Assembly: GCA_004794655.1 (NCBI GenBank)
Contig: SMMW01000056.1
Coordinates: 744,001-808,000 of the forward strand
Direction: 5' to 3'
Source of the DNA: Marisa cornuarietis
Lineage: Eukaryota > Mollusca > Gastropoda > Architaenioglossa > Ampullariidae
DNA: 64,000 nucleotides
Shown piece by piece: positions 36,592 to 51,100 of this stretch (positions are counted from its first letter, which is position 1; the number at the start of each line of letters is the position of its first letter). Below the pieces are notes generated by a model, which did no database searches, was not told the origin of the DNA, and worked only from the letters and a program-made list of their open reading frames with translations. The translations under genes were made by a program, and so were the position numbers.

Positions 36592-39500
36592 TCAATACTG
36601 TGAAAGGCACCGTAAATATTCAGCCAGAATACCATCCAAAACCAACCTGAGGCGGGATGACATCATCTCCACTTGTGCCCTGTACAAGTCCAGCTCCTCC
36701 TTCAGCAAGCTAATTTCAGATTCTTTTTCCCGCAGCTCTTGCCGTAAAGCATACAGAGTCTCTTCTAAAGTGTCACACAGAGCCTGAAAAGTTTGTCTTT
36801 CATGTTCACCGCCTAATGACAATAATATATGCATTCAAGGAAATAACATTCTACAAACCTGAATGTAAAATGCACACAGATGAGGATAAAGCTTCCACAA
36901 ATGACCACTGATATTTAATGAAGGTATGTATTGCTTACTATTTAATCATTAAGGACAGGTCTCCTTTATCTTCTGAAGATTTTTGGATAAATTAGATGAA
37001 TCATAATAACACGATTCACTACTGGTAGGAAAACAAACACACACACATAAACATGTATATTATATTCCATTGTGTTTGAATATAAATGTAAACAGCTGCT
37101 AACCCTGCTCTCCTCAAGACTGTCATGAGGACCTGGAGGCTCATCCAAGCAGAAAAAATTTCGCACTGGAGTGCTTTAACATAATCCATTCACACACACA
37201 CAAACACACACACACAATACATAAGCCAGTGAATATTTAAAAAATATAAGAACATGTGAAAATATATTATGCACTGCACTACAAAACAGTTAACATTACA
37301 GGTCAATCAATTACTAGGTTTACTTTGAGGATCAGAAAGAAACAATTAACTATAAAGTGTTTATGTAAAATACATTGATACACCACATGTTTTTAGACCT
37401 TGGATCCCACTAGACTGGATGACTTTCCCCCCTTGTGCATGCACACACATTTCAGTGTTCTGAGAGAAGATCCCATGACTAAACGCATTCTAGTGTGATA
37501 CTAATCTTCCTCACCTTCCTGTATTTGTTTTTTACCTCACACAAATGAATACTGAAAATAGGCTCTACAGAACTTCTGCACAGCTTGCTTCATAATTATG
37601 ATTATGAACTGTGTGACAAGAGAATTAAATGGACAAGACTCATTATGTTGTCTTTGATATTATCGAAGGCAAAAATACTGTAATCTCCCATAAATATGCA
37701 AAATAATAATAAACTTTATGCTTTTAAATGTCTTTGGCAGATGATTAACCATTAAGTCTTGCTGGTTTATCATTCTGCTAATCTAAAAAGGAATCTCAGC
37801 ACCTAAATGTGTAAGTTAAGGAAAGCGGACCATGCCATTATAATCACTTACAAAAGCAAAAGCTTTCAATTTTATAAGAGATACTGCTAGGCAAACACAA
37901 TATATGTGTGCATAATGTGCTAACAGCCCAACATCTACTTTAAAATCCAATTATGATAAAATCTCATTAAGAACTATACCTGTTACAAATATCTTTGTGT
38001 CCTGTAATGTTGTTCAGAAAAGCCTGCAGCCCAAGAACTCTTTCTTCAAGAAACTCTTTGTCAAAGTTATCTCGAAACCATCTTTTAGGAGGCAAAGCCA
38101 ATCGGAACCCTGGAAAAAGTCTCTTTAGCTGGGAAAAAAGTAATATACCTTTGTTATCAACAAAGAAATATTTGCTCGAGAATGCATATACACATTTCAT
38201 TTATCAAATTGTAAAGAAAAAAGAATGTATGTTTTTCCTCTCTTTCAGCTGGTTAATTTAAAAACAAAAAAGCTCTATACGGATGGTTGTGCTTATAACT
38301 ACACATTGCCTAACCAGCCACATTCTTCATGAAAAAGAAAAAATACCATGCATTGTTTTATGACATTTTCATTAAACACACTGAAGGTTTTTTAACAATA
38401 ATAATTTTAATAAGAATAATCTGTCCAATCTGTCTCCAGTCTCCTGTCTGCTGATTGTGAATCCTTAGTTAACTTAGTGGGGGGAATGGTGTTTTACCTT
38501 GAGCCAGGAACTAAGGCTATATCACGGCAAGGCAGCCAGCCCTGTAAACAGATGCCACATGCAGAGAAAGAACAGTGTGCCCAAGATGAGAGCTGAACCC
38601 AGGGCAGCCAACCCTCACTGTATTGGTGACAGGTGCTAACCGTTGCACCACTGGACTTCCCTCAATGACTGGGGATGGGACAGGGTAAATTGGAAAAGAA
38701 TCAGGAATGCTTGATGTTAATTAAGAAAAGAGTAATAAATGAATCATTCCTGCTTTAAACCCACACAAAAGAAACCTTACCCTTTCGTTTAAATGGACAA
38801 AGTCTGAGTATCGTCGAAAGACAAACCACCCAGTTGAGTCACCTCCAATCTGCACCTGAATTTTGTACACCTGCAGCACAAAAATGCTCGGAGTGTCTTT
38901 TATGCTCGGAGTGTCTTTGCAAGTGATAAGACCTTTAAAACAGACTATATACTTCTGATGATGAAGCTGAAGGAATGGTTGTCTTTAAGGGTATTTATTT
39001 ATTCATTTTTTTATTAGTTTCTTCATATCACTTTTAGGTATTAAACAATAAACAGAAGATAATCCTGTTTCAAAAAGAAAAACCTGTTCAGTCAACCTGT
39101 TGAATGACAAACAAATCCCATCCATTATGTCATATCATAAATATAAAGAAAATAAAAAAAGACAGCAAAACATAGGAACACAAAGTTTGAAAAGTGATCA
39201 CACTTCTAAAAGTATAGATGCAATGCATACTCATGGGCATCAGGGAAAATATGCTGAAATAGTACCATAAGATTCTATATTAAAAGCCAGCCTCTCACAG
39301 AGGCAAGATAGATTCATGGATTTGTTTTTTGAAGTATTTTATCTTTGATCCTGAGTCATATTAGGACCCAAAGATAGATGTGATGGATTTCTGTGGTAGT
39401 TTAAAGGGTTTTTTTTGAAATTGTTATTATTGTTTGATGTGAAGCTAAAAATTTCTCAGACCTATTGAAAAATGATAATATGGTTTAAAAAGTTTAGAAT

Positions 39501-40991
39501 GATATATGGTGGAACACTATAAACTAAACAATGAAGTAAGTTAGTTGAAATAGAAATAATTTCTAATTTTCTTGGGTTTCGTACAATCCTACAGGAAATG
39601 CTGGACAGACAAGACACTGTTGCATAGAATGCATAGTGGCAAAAGCAGATAATAAAGTACTTTTCATTTGGGAGGCTCTGAAGTCTGTAGGTAATTTTCT
39701 TTGAAGGATGTGAACACTCACTCTGAACAATAAATCCAAGCCTCATGCTGCAGTGTATGGGGTACCCGACTTCACTTTTAGGAAAGTCAGAATGGCCATG
39801 GAAGGTGGGCATGAGCTATGCGTTCCACATACCACTCCCCCAACGTGATGAAGTACTTACACAGTTCACTATCCCAGACACTAAACCTTTCAGTTTGCTA
39901 CTTAATTTCCTACCAGTAGCTTTAACTTTACCTGAGAAAGTTTGAAACTTTTTTTTTTTTTACTTCTTATTTATATTCGGTAATTTAATTGTACTTGCAA
40001 CTGGATAGCAAATTATTGATTCTTTAATATACAGTATTATATGTGCATTTCTACCCAGAACACTAATAATAAGAATGTGAACTTATAATGCACACTAACA
40101 GCATCATGACCAAGACAGACTGCACTTTCTGCACAGACTATTAATGATAGCCTAAATGAAAGATAACAGACAGTGGACGGTGAGATATGTATAAGCACAC
40201 TGAACAAACATAATGATGAGGTACAAGAGTAGAACGTAAAGCAATGGATGAAGGTATGAAGGGATATAGGTCTGTAAACAGTGTGAGATGGCATCATTAC
40301 ATGATGGTTAGCATGACAGACAGTATAGCAAGGGAGTTAAGAATAATAATTCAGGGATAGTACTTTGTGAACATTACCCTGACAGTGGAGTTGTAGATAG
40401 ACACTTGCAACACAAATGTAAAGTTTTCTGTAAATTTAAAAAACAATTATTAACAGCACTCACTGTAAATTTAGATCGTGCTTCCATAGTCTCAAATCCC
40501 ATGATGGGAACCAACAGGTCCCCTGGCATCAACATCTGGCTCTCAGACAGCGCTCTGTCATCTTCTACATCATGCTCTTCTGACAAATCTGAAGGTGTGT
40601 TTAAGTTGCTTCCGTCTGAGAAATTTCTGTACCGATACTGATTAGGGGTACTCTGGTGTTCTGGATGAAACATGGTGGGTGGCATGGTTTCACAGTTGTG
40701 TATCAAGCCATCATCCTTGTCTTCACTATATTCGATTACCCCTCCGACTTTAGACCGCATCTTTGACTGAAGGACTGACTCGTGACACTCCATCTCGTTT
40801 GGAGTGTCAAGCGTTTCTACAGAGCTCGATCTCTGTGAAACATATGACGCGGCATTCCCACCTGGCAGGAGGTCTATTTTTGAACTCCTTGATTTCGGGA
40901 CAGCCTTTGGATCAGTAACTGATGACTGTTTTACCGGGGCATCTCCTTGGTCTGTCTGTTCTTTCTGGAGGTTTCGATCTGGTGACGACAT
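36592..40991 (-). CDS. SNX16: Sorting nexin 16 (PX domain and coiled coil)
   Basis: SNX16 binds PtdIns3P on early and late endosomes through a PX domain and acts in receptor trafficking. Minus-strand exons are 40991-40464, 38870-38781, 38128-37980, 37173-37104 and 36783-36592. They total 1029 bases and 342 residues; human SNX16 has 344. The first 165 or so residues are a polar, poorly conserved region. The PX domain follows: [53 protein letters not shown] (FRRYSDF and the PPKRWF loop are the lipid-binding signature), [16 protein letters not shown], then [18 protein letters not shown]. Residues from about 280 on ([27 protein letters not shown]...) form the coiled coil. The human acidic tail after the coiled coil is absent, and the N-terminus is longer to match. 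The start at 40991 is the first ATG; an in-frame GTG lies 18 bases upstream. Confidence 0.95.
38430..38663 (-). repeat. tRNA-derived SINE in an SNX16 intron
   Basis: On the minus strand the head reads GAAGTCCAGTGGTGCAACGG. It contains a pol III A-box-like TGGTGCAACGG (38650-38640) and, 40 bases on, a B-box-like GGTTCAGCTCTC (38599-38588). The body continues with GCTGCCTTGCCGTGATATAGCC. The A/B spacing is that of a tRNA gene, but no cloverleaf with paired acceptor stem is evident, so this is a SINE rather than a tRNA. Its 3' end is uncertain. Confidence 0.6.
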
Positions 40992-43900
40992 TTTGGTGAT
41001 TGCGCACACAACTTATGAACAGCTTCGACTAAAACCTTCAACTGGCCCCAACATCAGTAGTGTCTCGATGCGGTACAAAGTACGCTTCCACATCACGCTG
41101 GCACTGACAGAACGTATATCGTTGTTTAATATCAAAAGGCAGTTAATTAAGATAATAGTAAAGCTTAAAAATTTGTTAAAAAGTCCACGAACAAGAATCA
41201 AATCGTTCGTAAAAAAGCACATAAATATATGTTCATAGATATCAACAACATTAGTGTCACTACACTCAGCAGTAAGCTGTAACACAAGTGGCAACCTAAC
41301 GCTCTTGAAGAACTTGGCTGTCACGGTTTCTGTAACACAAAAACGCTTGCATAGCTGTTGTCATTAGCACAAAATCTTTCCACGTTTCTGAAACGGAAAT
41401 GCGCATGTAATACAGCTAATACAAGTGCAAAAAGTGATCAATATGCAGCCGAGAAAAGATTACTCATGTACACGAGATGTTCTTTGAACTCCATCTGTAA
41501 ATAGTCATTTGAGGGAGGTAACCCTTCAACAAGCAGCACAATAGCAGATTACGTCCCTGGAATGTCGTGCTGTTGCAAAAAACTCGTAACATGTCCTCCT
41601 CCATCCTCCACGACTCGAACTGAGATTAAAATAACACGTAAAAGATAAAGTGCTTTGGCGAATTACTTTTCAAGTTAATAATCACAAATATATGCTTTAG
41701 ATTGTGGGCGTTTTCGTGCAAAAAAGAAGCATACAAACAAAGAAAACTTTCAAAGCGGTTGTATGAGCTGTTATATCTCTTCTTGTATGATTAGAAGAAA
41801 TTCTGTATGTGGTAAAGTTTACTGTATAACTTTTGAAATTGGGGTTATTTTCAAATTCTGCATTTTGTAGCAGCGATCGTACTAGGCAACAAATTAAAGT
41901 CACTTCTAAAGCATACTATTACTATCTACTATCGTAATATTTGGCAGGTTGACAGGTTGTATAAAATTCATCCATAAGACCATAACTGAAAGATGGTATA
42001 CACAGCACATTTACCTCTCGGTGTGTCTGATATATTTTACTCTCCTCTTTACCCTTCTCACTTGGATACTAGATGCATAAACTTCAGTGAAGAAACAAAT
42101 GTAGACTGCAGAAAAGTGTAATTTTACCACATGATACAATCATACACAAAGCGTGTTTATAAAGATAAAATCAATTTATTCTAATATTATATTTTTTGGT
42201 TGTCCAAATCTGAACGTTTTAGTCTACAAATTAGTCTCCAAATACAAGCCCCTGTCAGAAAGGAACTATTGCATTCTAACTTGGACGAAGTATATACGAC
42301 CTTCTGCTTAATATATATTCATGCCAATATTTAATCCATATGTCAACTATCAGCTACGATAAAGAAGGACAATAAAAAGTGACATCTACTCTAAGTTACT
42401 GCTCGCAAAGTAGTCCAGTTTTCTTAGGTCTGACCACGTGACCAGACATGCAGTTCATGAACCACGTTTTTCTACTTTATGTTATATCCTTCTTCAAATA
42501 TTCCGCTTGAGTTAGTTTATCGTTTCATCAGCCCGCAGGGGCTTAAAGCTTACTACACAGTAAAAGTCATTATCTGATACCTGTACAGCCAAACGATGTT
42601 TTCCTTGAAAATACTTTTTTTTTTAATTTTGCAGATAAAACTGTTTGACAGGAAAAGATGGTCCAGCTTCACTCTCTCTCGTGTGTTTTAAGAGAGAGAG
42701 AGAGAGAGAAGAGAGAATCTCCTGACCTTACTGCTAGGTGCACTGTGGTTCATCTTCTGACGACTTGCCATTGATTTCAGTTACCCCAAGAGAGAGAGAG
42801 AGACGTGAGACATACTGAAGGCATTTCATATTCTGCAGGTGTGTTTGTGCGGTTTTCTTTCAACCTCTCCCCAGTCCCCCTTCCAGTAGTTCTGTGCCCT
42901 TTGTGTGATTCAGCAATGGAAAGCGCTGAAAACTACGACCACTGCCACCACTACAATCACAACAGCAACGGCACAGAGAAAAGAATATCAAAGTACTGTA
43001 TAGAGAAGCCACAGATTTGAGATCAAAAGGTGCAGACAAAATACTAGACAGCAAGAAGACTGAATGAAATCGATAGGATTTCTCAGGGTCTTTGTCAAAC
43101 GTACACCGTACCTGTTTCTGAAGGGCGAAAAGAAGCAACTCACAACTGCAAAAGCGCACGTCAGTTTAAGTCCCTTCAACGTTAATAATATGCAACCAGA
43201 TGCATTCTTATCTCGGCTTTGTGAACCGGGCATTATTTCTCCTGATTTCATCGCCACCGAATAGAGAGAGGGAGAGAAAAAAGAAAGAAAAAACCTATGT
43301 ACATTGGAGCAGTAACCGACTCGTCTATTGACAGACGGCAGGCAATGGCGCTCTCGTCATTCATCGTGGTGCTTCTGAATGAAGACTTTTCTAGCGACAG
43401 GTGAAGGCCGGGGTCATAGAAGAATCACAGACTTGAAAAGTCTGCAGGGGTGGCTAAAACTTGATAAACAGGTGTGTCACAAGAACAACTCAGCCAGAAA
43501 GGTGATGTAAACACCCAATCTCGGTGCAAAAAGGTGTTTTTTGCTCGCTGGTGCTCACTGATTGAAAAACAGGTGTGTCAAGCAGGTGCGTCCCAAAATG
43601 TGCTAAGGAAGCGGCGTGGTGGGAACTTAACACAGTGGCAGTGGTACAAGGTACAGCCATAAGAAATATTGCTTACCTGGAATTTCAGTTCTCGCGTGTG
43701 TTAATACGTCGCTTTAATCGTCTGTTCAAATTTCAAATAACAGTTTGTGCATTAGCAGAAGGAGCCACCCTCATCGAGGGCGAAAAGAAAATTCGAGGAA
43801 CGGTGCAGCCGAGTCCAACGCTTTCTTGCTGCAGTTAGTGTGTACAACATATATCAATTTATTTATTTCTCTGCCACTGTCCAGGGATATTAACAAAATT

Positions 43901-46324
43901 AAATCGTGAATTCATGTTGGGTAAAGCGGAGTTTTAAAAATTCGTTCACATGTTTTGACAAGGCAGCTGATTTCGAGGCAGAGATCGTTATGCGTAAACA
44001 AATTGCAGACATGAAGTGAAAGAAGAGAAGAGAAATAAAGCAGAAGAAGAAAAAATAATAATTTTACTACGGTCTGTATAGCAAGGATAGAGGGAAGAGT
44101 GGAGAATCTACCCTTTCATACCTGTATTGGCCGGCTGTAATTTTGAAACAAATCTGATGTACGCAGGACCACCCAAAAGCAAAATCTCACATGGCTGCAC
44201 CTTTACAATGGGGAATTTTGGGTGTGGAAAAAATTTATGATTTTATTAAAAAAAAACGGACTCAGTCATTTTTAGTCCAATGACGTCAGAGTTTCCGCTA
44301 ACGGCCATAAACTGTTTTTTTGTCCCCGTCTACACTTCTCACTACCACAAATGCCACTATTTTAGGATATGCTTCTTTTACATAAAAATCAAGAGCTACA
44401 AAATGGACCAGAGGTTGGCTATTTAATATTATTTAAAGTCCAGACCGGAAGTTTTTGCAAAGTTATTAAAATGGTTTATAGTTTCCAGCATGAATTTCCC
44501 CCATTTTTTTTTTAAACCTAGGATGTGATCAGATCTTTTCGACTTTCACAAAGGTTTGATCAGCGAAATGCTTCGGTGAAGATCTTTTGTCTCGAGTCAG
44601 AAGACGCGGAGACATATCAATACAGTAATAGAAAGGTAATGGTGAATGGGGCTCTTCAGTAATGCAGATGAACAGTTTTAAAAAAAAGTGGATCGTCTGT
44701 GTGCTCGGGCGAGAGAGGGAAGCCGGAGGGAGCGATCGCATCAAAGCATTTTCCTGGCGTCAGTCACTAAGCGGATTGCTGGCGGCCAGTCCCCGAGATA
44801 GCAACTCCGATAACTAACTGTACACGACAGCTCGCCCATAAAGCGACCTTCGTTCGCATTTTATTTCACCATTGAACCGCAAAAAAGTAAACATTCTCAC
44901 GATTGCAAAGAGGGCTTTCACTCTTTTCTTTTTAACATTCTCCCATTTTCTTCATTCGTTCCTTTTTTTTTTTTGATTGTCTCCTCTTGATTTTTTCCTT
45001 GTCTCTTTACCTTCTTTCCTTTTTGTCTTTCAAGTTAGTTCGCGTGTACTCGATCTGTAGAAGGCAATAACAACTACTAAATAATAACAACAAGCAACGA
45101 GAAGAAGGAAAGCGATGGCCTGTGTGTGTGTGTGTGTGTGCATAGGGTATTAGCCATATACTTCTATGATCTATTTAAGTAAAAGGTTAAGAGACCTCGA
45201 ATGTCCTAGCGACAGTTGAAGAAACATTCGAATGAATAGGTGGGAGCATATGGGAGAATAGGTTATTCTTTAAGTCCTTTTTAATCGCGCAGACGGAGGC
45301 CAGAGATAAAAAAACTTTTGGGTTCCCTAAAAGAGTGAAAGCACCGAAAGCTTGCTAACGGTCTGTAGCGACATAATAGTCCACAGGAACAGTGGGTGAG
45401 AACAGGCCCTGGGAGAAAATGGCGGGGGTGTCGATAAGTAGCAATAATGCAACCTGTTCAAAATCCCGTACCTTAAAACTGCAATCGTTTTCTCAAAGAG
45501 ATTTGAACAGTGTTAGTAATAATATAATAATTGCTATAAGCAAGAAATATTTTTATAAACCATTTCTAAACAAAAATAAAAATACTACGGATATGACTAA
45601 AATATATCAAAATAAAGATTTGAGTGTAAACACAAATTATCATCGTCACTATACATTTACTATAAACATGTCATAGGCATTAGTATGCACATTAATGTAA
45701 ACATATTATCATCGCAATAGACATGAATGTAAAAAAAGTTATCATCGTCACTACGGTTATGAATATAAATTACAAACATGACTATGGACGTAGAGATAGA
45801 GGTCTAGCTATTTCTCATGTGATGCGATCGAATGTTTTGATGTGTGGCGACTCTCGTGCCTCACCCACAGTGGGTGGATGGGCACGGTCCTTGTAGCCAC
45901 TCCCTCTCGTCACCAGGAGACAGCGCCCCTCCCGACTTCCGTTAGCGGGGGGGACAAGACGGCGACAACTTGCTTTAGTCTCATTTCGACACTGCAGTTC
46001 GAACTTATCGGTTGGCTAGCTAGCCTCTGCCGTGTTTATTCACCCTTCCCTCCATTCCCAGCCTGGTGAGACAGCTTTCTCCTGTGTCTGCAGCCTGTGA
46101 CATTTGTTCAACAGCCTGTACTAAATTACAGTTTGTTTTTCTTCAACTCCAAAACAAAGGTGTGGAGACATATTGTAATGCTTTTGTTGTTTTGCGTACT
46201 GCGTTAATTGTGTCTATATCATCAGACGAAAAAAGATCATAAAATGTTTCCAGTGAACATGGAGGTGTGAAGAAAGACATCAGCAAACGTCGAGGGAGAG
46301 TCGTTTCTTGTCGATTGTTTCAAG
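40992..46324. other. Intergenic region between divergent SNX16 and claudin-like genes
   Basis: Both genes point outward from this 5.3 kb stretch, so both promoters lie in it. No TATA box is assigned. AG-rich simple repeats occur at 42691-42712, 42791-42802 and 43265-43290, and a short GT run at 45121-45140. I recognise no exon. Candidate reading frames near 42805-43264 and 43474-43838 show no family motif. Confidence 0.4.
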
Positions 46325-46582
46325 ATGGGAGTAACGCAGTGGATTATCATCACTATACTTCTCGCTTTTCTTGGACTGCTGCTGCAGGTGGCAGGATACG
46401 TTGCACCGATGTGGATATGGCTGCAGACAGATTCTTTCCTGGTAGGTGTGGGCCTATGGTTCACAACGGGGTGTGGTTTGTCTAGTACATGCGGTGAGAA
46501 CACAACGGCACCACAAGTTTCGTTCATATACGCTACAGGTGAGTGAGTACGCATTGTTTTAAGGTTTGTATGTGTGTGGCTG

Positions 46583-46656
<74 letters not shown>

Positions 46657-47467
46657 TGTGTCCACGAAAGAGGCACTAACTTGATCACAACGTTAGACAT
46701 TTCGTGCCATGCTTAGGCTAAAGCTAAGTTTTAAGGAAACATAAATAGCTTTCTACACTTTTATATTCATTGGCCTGATAGTGGTTTCGCCCAGCAAGCC
46801 ATGAAGTTAAGCCACGCATGCGCATAAAGTCAACGCCCAACCGACCACCCACCGTCAGATCTGGGGGCAGCACGTTTTGCTGTTGCTCCGTTTCAAGCTG
46901 AAATACGACAGAAGGAATGTCAGAGGCTTGATGTGGTTGCCACGGTGGTAACGGGCGTGGGCTTCAACATTCTTTTGTGGTGGCAACTTTTGTTTCCCTG
47001 ATATAAGGATTCATTAATTGTTGTAATTTCCCGTAAGTCCCACAAGGCGTGGCATGAAACTGAAGAAAGGAAACGTCTTTGAAAACACAGGAGCGAAGTG
47101 AAGGTAGAGCAAGTATCGAGCGCAGGACGAATAAAATCAAGGATTGTTTTGCTTTAAGTACTGTACAGGGCAGAATGAAACAGTGTGTCCACAGCCTCCA
47201 ACCAACCAACCAACCAACCAACCAACCAACCAACCAACCAACCAACCAACCAACCAACCAAGCAAGCAAGCAAGCAAAAAACAAACAAAAAAACAACAAA
47301 TCTGATCGGATAATTTTACTGGACCACAGAAGAAAAACTTGTTAACTCTTCCTACAGTGATAATTGCTTTGTCATTATAATTTGTAACTCCTGTGATGTC
47401 GTACAGACACAACAGGCAGAAGTAAAAGTGAAGAGTAGAAGAATCTTGAGGGGTTGAGGGAGCGGGA

Positions 47468-47536
<69 letters not shown>

Positions 47537-48092
47537 GCAAGGGTTCTTCATTGAACACTTTACTTCTTAACGATGATCCATGCAGAGAATTTCAGATGAA
47601 GTAATGACAATGACAATGACAAGGAAGAACTTTATTTGTCCCAGTGGGCAATTTGAAAATATGAATATAGTTCAACAATGAAAAAAAATTTTTTTAATGA
47701 AAAAAAGAAAGAAAAAAAAGAAGAAAAAAAGAAAGAAGTGGGCAAGTAGCACATATCATATACATATACATGTATATATATATATAGATAAAAAAGCAAC
47801 GTGCAGTTTCACTCCACCAATCAGACAGTCGACCGTTACAGTGCCATAAAAACACAGCTTTGCTAGGTTAGGAGGAGGAGGGATCTTAAAAAAATATTAA
47901 TTGATTTTTAACAAGTCGTCCTCACATCAGTGAAGGCAGCACAGCAGGTCTGACATGAAACTACATGCTGTATCTAAAAATAGCTTATATGTGTTTCACA
48001 TGCCTGCACTTCGTCTGAATTTATTTATTTGTTATGCACACTTCTTGCGGAGTGTTGACGTCCTTCTCGAAAGCAATTCTTGATTTTAAAAA

Positions 48093-48161
<69 letters not shown>

Positions 48162-51100
48162 CAGCAAGGCCAATTAAAAAACCCACTAGTGTGCAGTGAA
48201 GCGTGAAGTGTGCGCAGTCTGCTCAGTTCACGATTTTAGTCTTACAATGACAATCACTCGCTGACCATTTTAATGTCTTTCAGTCTTTTCAGTCTTTCAG
48301 TCTTCCCACGAGCCATGCTATAAATAACTACGCTGAGTAAAGCTTCTGATGAATAAATGCTTTCAAAAGGAATTCAGCCGGAGTGTGAGATCTTGAAAGT
48401 TGGTGGGGATAGGATCATAACGTGACATCCGTATGTAAAGAACCCGATAATAATCTTGGATTTTAATGGGTTTTCATGTGCAGGCCGCATACAACGACAA
48501 AACCTTTCTTTACTCTTGAGCAGCAAGGAAGGGTGTGACACAAACAAAAAAATTTCACGAAATTTATTTCACAAAATGTTTCAACCCTTGTATATTTTAT
48601 GAATGGGCCAAACATTTATTTTAAACAAATATTTCCCCCGAGAAAATGTTTTAGCAAGTGCCATTTAATCTAGCCTAACGAGAGAACAACGGGTGGATAG
48701 CAAACTATGCAATGCACTTCAAAGAGTAAAACATGGTGGGTGTATGTAATACATTGCAAACCAGAAAACGTCGATAATCTAGTTAAGTAAAACGAAAATA
48801 GTTTAAAAAGCAAATGACAGGTTCCCAGCAGGACGAATACAGACTATGAAAAGCTTAACAACCAAATTGCCAAATTGTAAGGTGGCAGCGACTAAACCAG
48901 TTCCGTAAGTTGGACACACTAGGACAGCCACACTGGACAAAGTAAAGCAAGCAAACCAACCTGTTTAAACAAAGTCTGTTTAATCACCCTCTTTTACTCT
49001 TGGAGCTATAAAAATATGTATTATTATGAGCGTGAAATTGTGTACTTATTCTTTTTTTTTTAAAATGACCTAGCGCAAGAAAGCTTTTGCAGTGAGTGTC
49101 CTACTCACTCTTTCCGTCTTTGTCAATATTTAGAAGTCTGGGGCCAGTTGCACAACACGTTTCTAAACCTTAAAACTGTTCTAAAGAAGCAAAATCTTTT
49201 TTAGCCATTTTGGTGCATTGCAGAAAAACATACAAAATATTGTACTGACAGGACAGAAAGTCAGACTTTATCTTACTTAAAGCAGTTTTAGTTTTAAAAA
49301 TTCTAAAATTGTGGTGTGCACTTTAAACTAATTATCTAAATAGAGTTATGGCCGAAAAGTGTTTAAAATAGAAATGTGTTGTGCAACTGGCCCCTGATGT
49401 CTGGCTAAACAAGTTCCATGGTGACTCTGGGCGTCTGTATTTGTTTTTGTCGGCCTGTACAGGTCTTTAGATATTTAGCTGGCTGTGTTTGCATCTGCGT
49501 TTGCTGCGACCTTGTAACACTGCTCATGTTTGTATGCTTGTATACTATATTGTTATGTTTGTCGCTTTATACATACATGTCTCTTTGAATAAATCTTCCT
49601 GCAATCACGGACATTTCTTTTCTCCGGAAAGTCTCTCACATCATCGCAGTTAGATTCTGTTAAGTTATCCGAGTCCACTCTTCCATACCCTCCCTCACTT
49701 CCTAAAAAGCTAATTCTTTAAGGCTTTGTGATAGCTGGACGACTGTTGGGTTTGCCGCAAAGAAGTTGGCCATTGCTAAACGGCTGTGCCAGAGCTTTCC
49801 TGGGGTGGTATGTAGGGTGGCCCGCTACACCCTGAGCAGACTGGGTTATCGGCACGACATCTCAGGCAAACTCCGACGAAGGGCGAGGGCTCCCCAAAAA
49901 GCCAGCTATCGTGCCTCTTACCTTATCAGTGCCTCGAATTATCGTTGCAATAAGTGTCATGACGGATTTGGTCTTACTGAACCACATCACACAAAGTTTA
50001 TGCGCCGAGAACCTGTTTTTCGGGACCGAAATCATCCATTGGACTTTTGCGACGATGTGGAGCTGTATACAAAACGATTTAGTTGATGAAACATTTTAGA
50101 CTTCGGTTTGTCCGTTTGTGTACAGTCTTACCTCGGAGACTGAGAGCAAGTTGTGAGTTTCCTTTGCTTGGCTGTGCGGTCGCACTAGAAGTTGTAGGCG
50201 ACAAGTGAGCGGTCGCCATATTAATGGTTTTATATTACCAGATGGCTGAGCTTGTTGTGCTATGTCCATCAGGTGTGTGCCAGGGTGTACACTGTACAGT
50301 GTGGTAAGATTGGCCGGTTACATGTTTTATCGTGTATTCAAATTACTGTATCAGTACTCTGTCAAACATTGTCATAGCTACTGATGAATGTCACCATGAT
50401 ATCAAAGTGCCACACCCTGACCATCTATCACTGTGCCTCACCCTCTCTATAGGTCGCCTTCCCTCCTGGTGCGTCCAGGCGTGACTTCCCATGCTGCGGT
50501 TCCCCCGGCAATTTCTTTTTCCTTATAGGGTCAATTTTTATGGCCGAAAGGTTATAGCGGAAGCCAATGTCCATATAACTAACACCAGTAGTATAATTCT
50601 CGACATCCCCCAAATCTCGAAATTCACACAAGAGATTTCGGCTTCACTACTTGCCTGACAACTTTGGCACGTGCATGTGTTTATACGAAACAATTCTTTT
50701 ATTCAGTACACAATCCGGTTGCCTCTTGTCTACTGGCATTCCGAGGCCGTGAGCCTCGCTTACTTGTATTGTTATTGTTGTCATCTACCATCGAAACTTT
50801 TGTTTCCGAGGAATATGGCTTTCAAATTCAAGTAATAAAACTGTTTTCAGACTAAAGGCACAGTACCTCTATGACCAGAGAAAAACACATGTGACCGCTA
50901 TTCGTTCGTTCGTTCGTTCGTTCGTTCGTTCCTTCCTTCCTTCCTTCCTTCCTTCCTCCTTCCTTCCTTCCTTCCTTCATTCATTCGTCTCTTGGCTATA
51001 TAGTGCCGGTCACTAGAGGGAGCAGATGCCCCAGCTGACAAGCCCCGCCACTCACGCCTGTATTGGGTGATAGTGAGCAGGTCCTGTACAGGGCGATCAG

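Noticed and set aside
40992..41009. Possible SNX16 start 18 bases further upstream
   Set aside because: The upstream codon is GTG. The ATG at 40991 has A at -3 and is the natural start in an animal gene.
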